From positions 171,393,220 through 171,457,219 of the forward strand of contig NC_071390.1 in assembly GCF_022682495.2 (NCBI RefSeq): DNA of 64,000 bases. The letters are read 5' to 3'. The translations under genes were made by a program, and so were the position numbers. Origin of the DNA: Desmodus rotundus. Lineage: Eukaryota; Chordata; Mammalia; Chiroptera; Phyllostomidae. This document shows positions 22,811 to 33,310 of the stretch, piece by piece; the first letter of the stretch is position 1, and every line of letters begins with the position of its first letter. Under the pieces are notes generated by a model. It saw only the letters and a list, made by a program, of their open reading frames with translations, did not search any database and had not been told where the DNA came from.

Positions 22811-24430
22811 AATAACTTGGAGTAACCCATTCAAGGCTTAAATAACACAAGTAACACTTTACTGTGTCCAGAAAGAGACCTGCTACATGTCAATGTTTTT
22901 TTTTAATTTATAATAAAGAATGCTAGGCGGTATACAAAAAGCTTTGAATTCTGAAAGATACTGGGCATTAGACACCTGTGGGTAATGCACTTAGCTTTGT
23001 TGGGATGTATTTTTCTCTAAGGTGTCTTTTATAATAATGTGCATCTCTGAAGTTATTTGCATGCATAAACCCATTTTCTTTTTGCGTCTTGTTTGGCCTT
23101 ACCCATGGCAAAGAGACACATTGTCACTAATAGATTTTCTAAAATTTGAAGTAACATGTAGTTCAGGGAAAATCCTGCCTCTGAAGTGGAATACTCTAAG
23201 CTCTTTAATGGCTAGAAACATTTTAATTTTATCTAATTTTATTTTATTTTATTTTATTTACCAATATGTCCTCAAGATTAAAAATAATTACTGGGACTTA
23301 GTCAATGGGAATTCTTTGAACAAAAACTATGTAATATCCTCCCTCATGTAGATTATTTTCCTCACAACATTTTTTTTAATTTAATTTTTAAATGTGTCAT
23401 CATGGTGCTTAAGATTTCAAGCTGAACTTCATGGGATGGGTGGATAATTTCTATATTTCAAAACACAGCAGGGAGGGAGGCAGTAACTCATGCGACACAT
23501 TATTCAAATTATAGAAAAATGTCAAATCTAATGCTGGTGCTAGAGCCTTCCAGTTCAAACTGGAAGTCTTCCCAGGTTGATGTCTCTTACAGTGTTCACC
23601 TCGTAAGATGTAGAGCTCCTATTTATTTATTTATTTGTACACTCTGTTTTCCCTGAACAAATGCGCCTCTAAATTCTGGCCTGGCTTTCTGAACACCCAG
23701 AGGGCCTCATCTTTGGGTGGCAGCTGTATGGTCAGGAGGTTCGTCAGTTCTGTGGGTGCTCAGACTGCCCAGGTCTCTCAGAAACCTCGGTCATCTTTGG
23801 AACAGTTTCTTTTTGTCAGCTCCAGAGCTTCTCGCTTCCCTGGGGATCAAGTAAAACTTGATTGATGATTCCTCTAGGCAGGCACTATTACCCCAAAACA
23901 ACCTGCTTCCCAAAATGCCTGTAAAGCATTTGCTTACAAGTACAGTTTTCTGCAAGCCAGTTCTACTAAATGATCTGAGAAGAAAATGCAGAGGGGAAGG
24001 TGGGCGTGGGGAGGGAGAGCTCCATATCCCAGTAAATGAGAAAATGATGCACACCACACTCTTCTCAAAATTAAAATATACAAGGTCCAGCAGAAGTAAC
24101 GCCTGCTCATGTGTGGTTGGTAGAGGAATAATATGGGTGTAATAATTTATAGTTTTAATTTGAACATTTCACCTAAAATGTCATATGGTGTGCTTGAGTA
24201 TGATATTGTTATGTTACAGAATCACATGCTTATGATTTTGTAATATAAGATTTTGTCATTAAAAAGGGGCATTATTTGTGCCGGACCCTGTCCATTTACA
24301 TATAAGAGGCTTAGAGAGCAAAGGAATCTGTTCAGTTTATTTAAATGTGTGTGCTTTCCCCAACTTTTTTTTTTTTCACGTAGCAACAATTAATCTCCCT
24401 GGGATATATGTTGGGCAAAGTTACTCTAAA
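22811..24430. other. AT-rich unique sequence
   Basis: Contains (TTTTA)n at about 23222-23262 and a short palindrome CTTCCAGTTCAAACTGGAAG at 23547-23566 (9-bp arms, 2-nt loop). Several frames of 76-109 codons have no recognisable domain. Confidence 0.5.
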
Positions 24431-24431
24431 C

Positions 24432-24920
24432 CCATGATGCTCAAAGTATGTTCCAAGATCCCTCGTGAGGATTCCTCAAGACTCTTTTAAGACACCTGAA
24501 TTCAAAACTGCTTTTATGTAAGCAAACCTTGTTCATTGCATTGTCTCACAAGCACGCAGGAGAGTTTTCCAGAGGCCGCACGACAGGTGATAGCGTAACA
24601 GACTGAATGTAGGAGCCGGCATGAGAATTTTGCCGTCCTCCATTAGGTAGGCATTAGAGAGATTTCCAAAAATTGGAAGATGCTACTCTTCTAAGTAATT
24701 GTTAAGAAAATATAATTAATTCTGATAAAAATTTTCTTATATTACCCTGTAACTTTCAAGAGAACTTATAAATATGTAAAATATATCTGTTTTAATATCT
24801 CATATTGTGTATATATATATATCAACAGTTATAACTGAAATAAGCAATATTTCTTTGGGATCTGCAACAATTTTTAACAGAATCAAAGGTTCCAAGGCCC
24901 CAAATTTGAGAATTACTGCA
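24432..24920. mobile_element. hAT-type (Charlie/MER1 group) non-autonomous DNA transposon
   Basis: Ends form degenerate terminal inverted repeats: CCATGATGCTCAAAGT at the left and ATTTGAGAATTACTGCA at the right, both variants of CAGTGGTTCTCAAA. Internal blocks I recognise from a Charlie-type family are AGTTTTCCAGAGGCCGCACGACAGG, AACAGACTGAATGTAGGAGC, TTAGAGAGATTTCCAAAAATTG and CTTTGGGATCTGCAACAATTTTTAA. The length of about 490 bp suggests a nearly full non-autonomous copy. The exact subfamily was not checked, and no 8-bp duplication was found. Confidence 0.75.
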
Positions 24921-25410
24921 CCAGGCTACCACGAAAGTGAATATTTATCAGAATAACCTGCATGATGGGTGTTCCCAGAAGTATGAAATGGACTGAAAAT
25001 GATTTGCAGGAGCATAGGGTAGGGTTAGAGAGCACAAAATATAGTCGTGGCTCAATAGAACCATCAAATTAGTTGGAATAAACATTCTAAGATCAATTTC
25101 CAGTTCTGTCATTTACTATTTTTTATTTATTTACCTTTCTTTCTTTCTTTTTTTTTATTTTGAGGTACCTAGTAATTTTTTGTGCCTTAGTTTTCTACTC
25201 TTGGAATAAAAAGGATATTAACTGTGACTAAAAACAAAATAAAAACTAATAACAAAAATTTATTGTGAAAAATAGTGAGACAAATATAAAAACATTCCAG
25301 ACTCCAAATAATTTGAATTCATAGCCCACTCCTATTACTGCATGAATTTAGGCAACAAATCTTACCTCTCAACACTTCAGTTTCCTGCTCTAAGGAATGT
25401 TGACAACAGA
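24921..25410. other. Unique sequence before VES SINE
   Basis: Contains a short TTTCTTTCTTTC tract near 25135. The last 19 bases (25392-25410) are the left target duplication of the following SINE. Confidence 0.5.
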
Positions 25411-25616
25411 GCCCTGGCTGGTGTAGCTCAGTGGATTGAGTGCTGCCCTGCAAACCAAAGGGTCACTGGTTCGATTCCCAGTCTCGGGCACATTCCTGGA
25501 TTGCGAGCCAGGTCCCCAGTAAAAGGTGCCAAGAGACAACCACATTGATATTTCTCTCCCTCTCTTTCTTCCCCCTTCCCCTCTCTAAAAATAAATAAAG
25601 TCTTTTATTTGAAAAA
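25411..25616 (+). mobile_element. VES-type SINE with intact pol III boxes
   Basis: Full head GCCCTGGCTGGTGTAGCTCA. It has a tRNA-like A box TAGCTCAGTGG (25424-25434) and an exact consensus B box GGTTCGATTCC (25468-25478). A GGTCCCCAG...AGAGACAACC body and a TTTCTCTCCCTCTC pyrimidine block follow, with an AAATAAATAAAG tail. An imperfect target duplication flanks it: AGGAATGTTGACAACAGA on the left and AGGATGTTGATAATAGA on the right. It is one of the best-preserved SINEs in the window and keeps an internal RNA polymerase III promoter on paper. Confidence 0.93.
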
Positions 25617-25784
25617 AGGATGTTGATAATAGAAACTATTGTTTCTATATTAAAATGTATTTATGATTAGATAGTAATTGACACATAGCAACTCCTAATA
25701 GTTGGTAGTTCTTATTATTCTGTTCATTACTGACAATGACAAATAATAGGTACTGTTGTGATTAACTATGATTATCTATTGATG

Positions 25785-26188
25785 AGTAATATTCACCCCA
25801 AAACATAGAAGCTTATGACAATAACCATCTTATGGTATCTCACAATTTCATGGGTTGGCTGGGCGCACCTGTTTTTTCTCTCCTGGCCTCACTGGGGGTC
25901 TGTCGTGTGTTTTGGTCACAGTGGCTATGGCTGGTGTCAAATGTCTTACTACCCTGCACTCCTCTGTCTGCCTTTTCTTTCCGCATGGTGAATTATACAC
26001 CATTGACTTTTGATGTGGCCATTCTTCCTAGCAGCCTTGTTTGGGCTTCTGTGGTCATTCAGGGTTTCAAGAGGAATGAAATGAAGCAGTGGTCCAAACT
26101 CAGAAGTCCTAGAGTATCACCTCTTCCACACACAGGTTCAAAAGCAGAGGATGTAAGTGTCTTCTCTTGAAGGAGCCTGGCTACCACC
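25785..26188 (-). mobile_element. MLT1-type LTR, antisense
   Basis: Antisense MLT1 order: TCACAATTTCATGGGTTGGCTGGG at the left, a diverged middle, and GAGCCTGGCTACCACC at the right, close to the complement of the LTR 5' region. The 112-codon frame across it is incidental. Confidence 0.6.
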
Positions 26189-26536
26189 TATAATCTGTGT
26201 CATCTATGAACACTATAACACTGGTTATTTTCTACTATATCAGTATCACGGGTTCTTTCACGGAGATTTGTCATCCAGATAATAGCTTTGTGACTGTTGG
26301 CACCAAGGGGAATCATTTAGTTACACATTCAGACTGCACTGTGCTGGACATCACAGAGGGAAATGGGAAATCATGAGCTGCAGCTGAAATGAAACACATT
26401 GGTCCATGGAATATAGTGAAAAAGGCAGCAGTTTTGGTGTTTGGAACATGGAGGTTCAGCTCCTATTCTGGTGCTCACTAGCTCTGTGTCAGCAAATGCT
26501 GAAATTTGCAGAGACTCAGTTGGGCCTTGTGTGCTG

Positions 26537-26572
26537 ATTTGTCACAGAGCTGATGTGTGCTCTGTGACAAAT
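26537..26572. repeat. Perfect inverted repeat, 14-bp arms, at LTR edge
   Basis: ATTTGTCACAGAGC (26537-26550), 8-nt spacer TGATGTGT, GCTCTGTGACAAAT (26559-26572). The right arm is the terminus of the adjoining MLT1-type LTR, so the left arm looks like an inverted copy of that terminus. Confidence 0.95.
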
Positions 26573-26840
26573 GACTCCAGTCCTGAGTGGCTTAAAACAA
26601 GGCAATACGACTTCCTCATGGATCTCTAATCTGAACACAGCTCAGTGAGGGAAGTTTTTTCTCTTCTTCAGCTGGAGTGGCTCAAAAGCTGGGGGCTGGA
26701 ATAGCTGAAGTCTCACTCACTCACATGCTGGCACTTGGGCTTGAACAGCTGAGGGCTTGAGCTAGGATCTCTGTTTCCAGATGGTTAGTGTTGAGTTCAG
26801 CTACCCTGAAGTCATGGAGGTGCACTGCTCTGGAGATGAG
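26559..26840 (-). mobile_element. MLT1-type LTR, antisense
   Basis: CTGTGACAAATGACTCC then GAGTGGCTTAAAACAAG is the antisense MLT1 3' end ('TAACAAATTACCACA...TGGCTTAAAACAAC'). Downstream AGCTGGAGTGGCTCAAAAGC and CACTCACTCACATGC fit the family middle. 5' portion lost. Confidence 0.65.
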
Positions 26841-26850
26841 AGAGACAGAA

Positions 26851-26862
26851 GGGGGGGGGGGG
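26851..26862 (+). repeat. Poly-G tract, 12 G
   Basis: The longest of three long G runs, following AGAGAGACAGAA. Confidence 0.9.
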
Positions 26863-28200
26863 AGTAGGAAATGAACCAGTCAAAAATGCTATAGAATTTA
26901 TGTAGCATTTTATTTATTACAAGTGAGTTATTTAATATCAATGCAACTTCAAGGGATAAGCGAACTAGTTCACACTTTTTGGAGCAGCAGTGCCAAAGAG
27001 TTTGTCGATTGTTTTAAAACTTAACGGCTAGAATAGGATGATATCTCTTTAACTAGCTGCTTATTCCATGAATATCAGTAGCTGCTTACTACGTGTTCAT
27101 TTCCTTTTTCTCCCCACTTGGTTTACATCTTCCTGCTGTACCCCCACTTCAATTTCTCAAGGCAATCATTTGAAAGAATAACATTAGCATCGTTTCAAGG
27201 TTGCCTGTATTCACATTTCCCTGGCACCTTCCATCGGTGCCCAGGCAGATTCTTCTGTGCTGGTTTAGGTATTTGCCTAACATGAGCCCTCTCAGAAGGC
27301 TCTCCAATCTTTTAGAAGAGCTCCTTTGAGGCTGGATGAACCAGGCACTGGCTTTCCTACTGGGAAATCTGCCTCTTCCCTACTTCCCGGCAGGACTACA
27401 ACTTGCTGTGGGGTAGGGTCTTGATTCCAGGTAGCTCCAATTTTAACACGAAGGCCAGAAAGCTCTAAGAACTACCTGATGAGACCCAGAATAAGAGCGT
27501 GCGTCAGAATGCAGAGACAGTCTTTGAGGTCTAGAGGATGTTTTGTCCACAGTAGACTCTGATTTTAATTTTTCGGCTAGTTAATTATGCAAATCAGGGC
27601 AGAAATCTCTTCCATTTCTGAGGCTCACTCTTTATTTTTCCCTAACTCCACTACCTTGGCTTTCTTGTCAATAACACATCTTTAAAAGTTCAGCTAAAAT
27701 ATAATTGCCTCTATTTTAATTGGATTCTCTCAATGTGGGATAATTCTTCTTACCTGTGTCCTTGCAAAAATGTATACAGACTTCTATTATGAAATTAACA
27801 ATATTTTAAAAATTCCTCTTTATTTTTTTGTGTGTTTTCCCCTAGTAGGCTACAGACATCTTGTTCTAATCCTACCTCTGGTGCATAGCTCATCTCTTCT
27901 TGCATTGCGTATGTTACATAAATACTTATTGAATGGGTGGGGGAAAAAAACTGTCTATGCTTATACCACCTGTCCTTTCTCTCTCTTATGACTGTTGTAA
28001 TAATGCCAACAGGAAAACAAGGATCAATATGCTTTTAAAAAAAAATTAACTCATCTCTCATTGCAATGTGGTTTTATTTATATACTTAATCTTATAAAGT
28101 CAATGTCAAAATAAGAATAGTGAAATCATCAGGTGAAAATATAGAAAAATAAACATGCCTATGTGTTTCTACTCTTTGCTGGGAAAAAATAAGCATGGAG
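26863..28200. other. Unique sequence, nothing recognised
   Basis: A possible L2 terminus near 27855-27935 (CTACCTCTGGTGCATAGC...TAAATACTTATTGAATG) is too short to call. No coding signal. Confidence 0.5.
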
Positions 28201-28203
28201 TAG

Positions 28204-28419
28204 TAGGTTTCTTTTTTATATATATAATTTTTATTGTTATTCAATTACAATTGTATGCCTTTTCTCCCCATCCCTCCACCCCACCCCAGCTGAACCCACC
28301 TCCTGCCCCCACCTTCACCCTCCCCCTTGATTTTGTCGATGTGTCCTTTATAGTAGTTCCTGTAATCCCCTCTCCTCACTGTCCCCCCCCACTCCCCCCT
28401 GGTTATTGTTAGATTTCTT
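28204..28419 (-). mobile_element. Bat-type L1 3' end, antisense, with target duplication
   Basis: The insert (28214-28409) reads, on the + strand, TTTTTATTGTTATTCAATTACAATTGTATGCC, then a C-rich 3' UTR (CCACCCCACCCCAGC; CCTGCCCCCACC), then GATGTGTCCTTTATAG. This is the reverse complement of the same L1 tail seen at 20213-20270, with more of its G-rich 3' UTR kept. TAGGTTTCTT (28204-28213) and TAGATTTCTT (28410-28419) are a probable target duplication with one mismatch. The 85-codon frame across it is an artefact. Confidence 0.85.
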
Positions 28420-28744
28420 AAGTTCTCTGTTTTCAGTGTAGCCTAGATAAAGTGGTCGTGGCTGTTAAGGGAAGAGTGACACAGTATGTTGACAAGATTT
28501 GAAATGATGCCACATACATAAATACTGACAGGTTTAGGGACTTGAGGCTGGGGTTTTTGATTTGTTTTTTTTGTTTTGTTTTGTTTTAACCTGGAGAAAC
28601 AAAGACTCAAGATTCAAACATTCACTGATAATTGTTTTGAATTATGTAGAAGATTGTTGAGTAGAAGAGAGAGTCAAGAATTTTGTTTAGACCTTAAGGG
28701 AGAATCCCTGTCAGTGGAAGAAAGCTGGAATGAGGAATTATAAA
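28420..28744. other. Unique sequence with (TTTTG)n
   Basis: Imperfect TTTTG run at about 28560-28590. Nothing else seen. Confidence 0.5.
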
Positions 28745-28990
28745 AGGGAATTATGAACCTGGACTTTAGCATCAGACAGAAGAGGTTAAACTCCGTTCTG
28801 CTATTTACTAGCTATGCTGTTTAGACAAGTGATGTAACCTTTCTGAACCTCATTTTCTTAATTTCTGAGATGGAAATGATAATAGTAGATACCTCATCGG
28901 GATATTTTGAGGATTATATACAGGAAGACAAATTATACAATGCCGAACCAAGTGCCTGGTCCATTGTAAAAGCTCAATAAATCAATGTGA
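28745..28990 (-). mobile_element. MIR SINE, antisense, nearly full length
   Basis: CTGGACTTTAGCATCAGACAGA, TTCTGCTATTTACTAGCTATGCTGTTTAGACAAGTGATGTAACC, CTCATTTTCTTAATTTCTGAGATGG, TACCTCATCGGGATATTTTGAGGATTA and AAGTGCCTGGTCCATTGTAAAAGCTCAATAAATC form a complete antisense MIR. The best-preserved MIR in the window. Confidence 0.9.
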
Positions 28991-29943
28991 GGTTGAATTT
29001 AATTACATTTACAGGTTTGAACTTGGGCCTTGTTTGCTGTGCGACATACGGGAATCAGTGAATGTTTCTGGGCCTTGTTTCCCCACCTCTAAAAGGAAAA
29101 AAAAAATGGGAAAGTAAAGTTTGAATATACTTTTCAGCTGGAAAAATGCTATTGTTCTCTTTTCTCAAAGAACAAAACCCAGGCCAATGTATGGCATTTG
29201 AATCACGTATTTTTTCCTGCCACCGTGGGTGCTCTAGAATCTCAAACAATGGAAATACCATCAACAACAGAAACATTTGCAGTTCTCATGTGGATCCAGT
29301 TTAAATTCTTTCCATCTATAAGCTTTGGTGATAGTTTTCACTAATCACTATATCTTTGTTTTGATTGAATATTTTGGTGAGAATTTTAAAATAAGCTATA
29401 ACTTGGACTCTCTTGGAAGTAGAAGCAGGTGACACAATATTTTTATACCTCAAAATATTTTTGATGGGTATTTTGCTACAACTTGCTCAAGAAATTGGTT
29501 TTAACATTGCAGCAAGGAAATATGTTCAGTTGCTACCAGGAACGTGTCCCGGGAGGGTAATATAAAGTAAATTCAGGCCTAACATGTTTGAGGAGAAAAT
29601 TATTTCAGAGTGTACTTCTTTAAATGCAAATGGAATTTGAAATGGTACATTGGTACTTTCTATCCCAGTGGAATTTTGTATTATTTTATCATTCCTCTAC
29701 TCTGTCATGTATACAGAGAACCCAGGCAACCAAATGACTAGAATTGCTCCTGTTTGTTTTCCAATGTCTAACACATGGCAGTCCTTTTGTAGGCGATAGG
29801 GCAAATCATGATGTCAAAGCATTTTTTAAATCCATTCGGAGTTCTTGGTGTCCACACATGAAAAGATTTTGGACAATATGATACCAAGATTCTCTGCTAA
29901 AGTGCATTCATGTGACTTGGAAAGAAAGTTCATATACTGTCCT
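28991..29943. other. Unique sequence, nothing recognised
   Basis: No repeat family or coding signal that I can support. Confidence 0.5.
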
Positions 29944-29954
29944 TCTCCCTCTTT

Positions 29955-30164
29955 TTTTTTAAGATTTTATTTATTTATTTTTAGAGAGAGGGGAAAGGAG
30001 AGAGAAAGAGAGGGAGTGAAACATCAATGTGTTGTTGCTTCTTGCGCACCCCGCACTGGGGAACCTGGCCTGCAACCCAGGCATGTGCCCTCAATGAGCA
30101 TCAAACCGGCGACCCTTTGGTTTGCAGGCAGGTATTCAATCCACTGAGCCACCTCAGCCAGGCA
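29955..30164 (-). mobile_element. VES-type SINE, antisense
   Basis: On the + strand it starts with the complement of the A-rich tail (AAGATTTTATTTATTTATTT), then AGAGAGAGGGGAAAGGAGAG, AAACATCAATGTG and the GACCCTTTGGTTTGCAGG...CACTGAGCCACCTCAGCCAGG head. An 11-bp perfect target duplication TCTCCCTCTTT flanks it (29944-29954 and 30165-30175). The B box is altered: its complement reads GGCATCAAACCGG-like rather than GGAATCGAACC. Confidence 0.93.
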
Positions 30165-30175
30165 TCTCCCTCTTT

Positions 30176-31488
30176 ATGAGTATTTCACCAGGAGGTTTTT
30201 TGTTAAATTTCCAGACACTCACATTCACACACACTTAGACTCACAATGGTATGTTAATTACATACCTACACATGTAATCTAAAAGGGAACTGAGCTAAAA
30301 TGCTTGACCTATGATCAAAAAAAAAGAGAGACACTAATGAACAAATTAACTATGTAACTATTTTATTTTAAGAGATATTTAACTTTATGTGAATAAACTG
30401 TCTTAAATTGCTTTAGATATCTTTGTTTTACAGCTACTTTTATATCAATTATAACTCAGTTACAACTAGTCTTTAAACAATTTCTTCTGATGTGATATTG
30501 CTAATATTTTATTAATTTAATAAAGATCATGGATAGACCATTATAATCAATATTTTAAGCAATAATTACATTTCCTAATTTGTGATAAGCTTTGTATCGT
30601 TCCTGTAGATATGGATTGCAATATCTTTATTCTGATTGTAAGCATTTTGTTATCCATGATAGGGCTGAAGTAGGGGTCAGGGATTTGTATCAAAATCTAA
30701 TGGTGGTCATTCAATAAGTGTTTCTAAATGAAAGACAACTGATAAGACATAATTTAAGAATAATGAAGCACTAAGCTATGACATAAGCCATTAGAGTAGA
30801 GATAACTAAAGCTCAGAGTATGCATTTTGAAAAGTGAAAAGTTCTTAAAATAAGTAAATCTAAAAGTGTAGCCTTTTTATGGAAACATGGGCCGTAGATC
30901 AGGAAAAGAGAGTTGAGCAAACAGTGCGTGAAAACAACCAGGGATGGGAGCGTTGACACACGTAGTGATTTATGGGGGGTGATAGTAGTTTGACTGAGAC
31001 ACACAAGGATGGCAGAAGTAACTTTACCATTGTGGGTGTGCAAAACAGAGTTTATTCTTGCACTACTATTCGTTCATTATGGTATTATTTTCCATACAAA
31101 CAACTGTAAACCTACATTTGCCCACCCGGTATGTTCAAAACTCCATTTTTACTTGGCTCAGAAACAGCATCAATAATGGCCACATTATTTCAGTTTTGTC
31201 CTAAATTATTTCTAAAGGCTGTGAATCACAAAACTAAGAAGACACTTAATACATTTGATCTCAGCTACCTGCGTCTGCCTTCCTGTGAATATATGGACAC
31301 ACGCTTCCTCCCACATTCCAAATATACTAAGAAACAAATTACCCTGGTCTCCGATATTCCCTAGATTTCTTCTCTAGTGACTTTTTTGACTTGGTCTTTT
31401 TATGCTAGTGTTCAATTTTATGACAGATGAATCTTTCCGAGCCTCACATAGCAAAGTGGAAACAGATCTATCGTGAAATGAATTTAAG
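30176..31488. other. AT-rich unique sequence
   Basis: No repeat family, RNA gene or protein-like frame recognised. Confidence 0.5.
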
Positions 31489-31489
31489 C

Positions 31490-31645
31490 CAAAACTCTTC
31501 CACTTTACTATGTAACCTGTGTAAATCATTTCAGCTCCCTGAACTCAACCTTCATCTTCAAGACAGAGATAGAAAATAGCATGTATCCTACAATGCTTTT
31601 GAGGATCAAATGGAATAACGTTCATAGAAGAAGTTTTGTAAATGC
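31490..31645 (-). mobile_element. MIR SINE, antisense
   Basis: CTATGTAACCTGTGTAAATCATTTCAGCTCCCTGAACTCAACCTTCATC then TTTTGAGGATCAAATGGAATAACG match antisense MIR. The core is diverged. Confidence 0.7.
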
Positions 31646-33185
31646 TAAAAAAAAAGTAACAAAAGCAACAAATTGCAGTGATTATCCAAGTAAACATGTA
31701 GACACTTCTGAGTTAACAAGGCACCTACATTAATACTATTTTACTTTGTGGACGTGTTCTCTTTGTTTTATGTCCTATGGCATGTAAAATATTCAAGGTG
31801 TCAGTAAAAAAAAAAGAAAAGGAAATAAAAGGTATATGAGATGAGTCTATAAAACCACACAGTAAGTGGCTATTTCCACAGGCACAATAAACATTTCTGT
31901 CCTGACTTAGATTCACATTTTCTATAACTCAGCACTGAAAACTGTCCAAAATATTTTCCCAGCTTATGTTACATTGAATGTCACCAAGTAGGAGAAATCA
32001 TCACCATTTTTTAAGGTGGATTTGACTTTTAGAAACTGCTAAACATCAATCAGAGTGAATCCTGGTCAAAGAATTCAGTGATTAAACTAAAACAGTATCA
32101 TTTAGTTTAGAAAGAAACTTGAAACAATTTTTTATATAATTGGTTCAAAAAGGGCCTCACAGGAAGTTTGAAATCGTTTTGAGGAACAAATAAGCTACAT
32201 TAATTGCATTACTTTTACTGTTGTGGCTATGGAACATCTTTGGGTATAGAAAAATGTCAAGATTATTTTTAAAAATCAGACTTAATACATTAACTCCATA
32301 CCCCTTCTGCCACCTCGCAGGAAGAGGGCAGCTGTGTGTGAGCGCCAGCAAAGCCACCCAGATGAGACAAAGTGCTCTCACAGGCCCAGATTTGCAGTTT
32401 CACATTTTATCTGATTTCTCCAGAATTTAATTTTGCTCTTGGATCTTATACTGCAATAATACCTGTCTTTTGGCACGGAGGACACTGGGGATATGATATT
32501 AAAGGAGATGAAAGGCCAGAAGCAGCCGGCATTGACCGTTTGGGCCCATGCTATGATCAGTTCGGACAATCTCTGTTTACAATAAATCTTTAACCCAGCG
32601 ACTCGCTCTGTGCTCCAGACTCCCCCTCTCAGACATTCAGCCGGCAGAGCGCAGACCCTGCCTGGATGCTGTCACCTGGGATTATGTGACTGGATTTTCC
32701 TCTGTCTCCTTGTTCAGACTCTTCTAACTGGTTATCACTTGCATGGCCCATCCCTCTTTATGTGTTTATTGCACATGAGCTGACTTTCTTCCAGACTCGG
32801 CCACACCAGCACCCGGCCTGCCTCTCCAGAGTCCTCCAGGAGGGTCTGCACATTCTCGTAGGACGATCTCAATTTCTGGGTCCACCTCTACACGTGGATA
32901 CAATTTGGGCCTTCATCTTCACCCTCCTGTCTCTCAGGATTAAGACTTTATCCCAACATAGATTACATTTGCCTAAATCCAGCACCTTTCTGTCTTATCT
33001 GTTTCTCTTCGGGATTTGAACCTGACGAGGTGGTTCCCCTACCACTCCATCATCCACAGATCCTGATCGTGTTAGAGGTTGGCAAGCTAAGAAAGGGCTA
33101 AATGGAATACCGGACTTATACAGAGATGTACAGAAGTTTCACTAATTGAATGACTATAAATTAGTACAAACTTCTTATAATTAAG
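31646..33185. other. Unique sequence, nothing recognised
   Basis: A run of small overlapping frames near 32157-32593 and a GC-richer stretch at 32590-33020. Neither shows a known domain, splice-flanked exon or repeat signature. Confidence 0.5.
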
Positions 33186-33189
33186 GATA

Positions 33190-33310
33190 GCTGCTACCTT
33201 GTTCCAGGCACTGTACTTGGCAATCTAAGTGCCCAGTCATTTAATTCTCAAAGTGATACCACATACTCATTCAATAACGACTTGTTGAATGAATAAATGT
33301 TGGTTTGCAG
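33190..33310 (+). mobile_element. MIR or L2 fragment, sense
   Basis: TTCCAGGCACTGTACTTGGCAATCTAAGTGCC...TCATTTAATTCTCAAAGTGATACC is MIR-like at the left. The terminal TTGTTGAATGAATAAATG could come from either MIR or L2. Confidence 0.55.

Noticed and set aside
25411..25490. tRNA gene
   Set aside because: A and B boxes are present, but the sequence continues into a SINE body with an A-rich tail and does not fold as a complete cloverleaf with an acceptor stem.
28155..28412. Proline-rich 85-codon frame
   Set aside because: Translation of the C-rich L1 3' UTR complement, not a gene.
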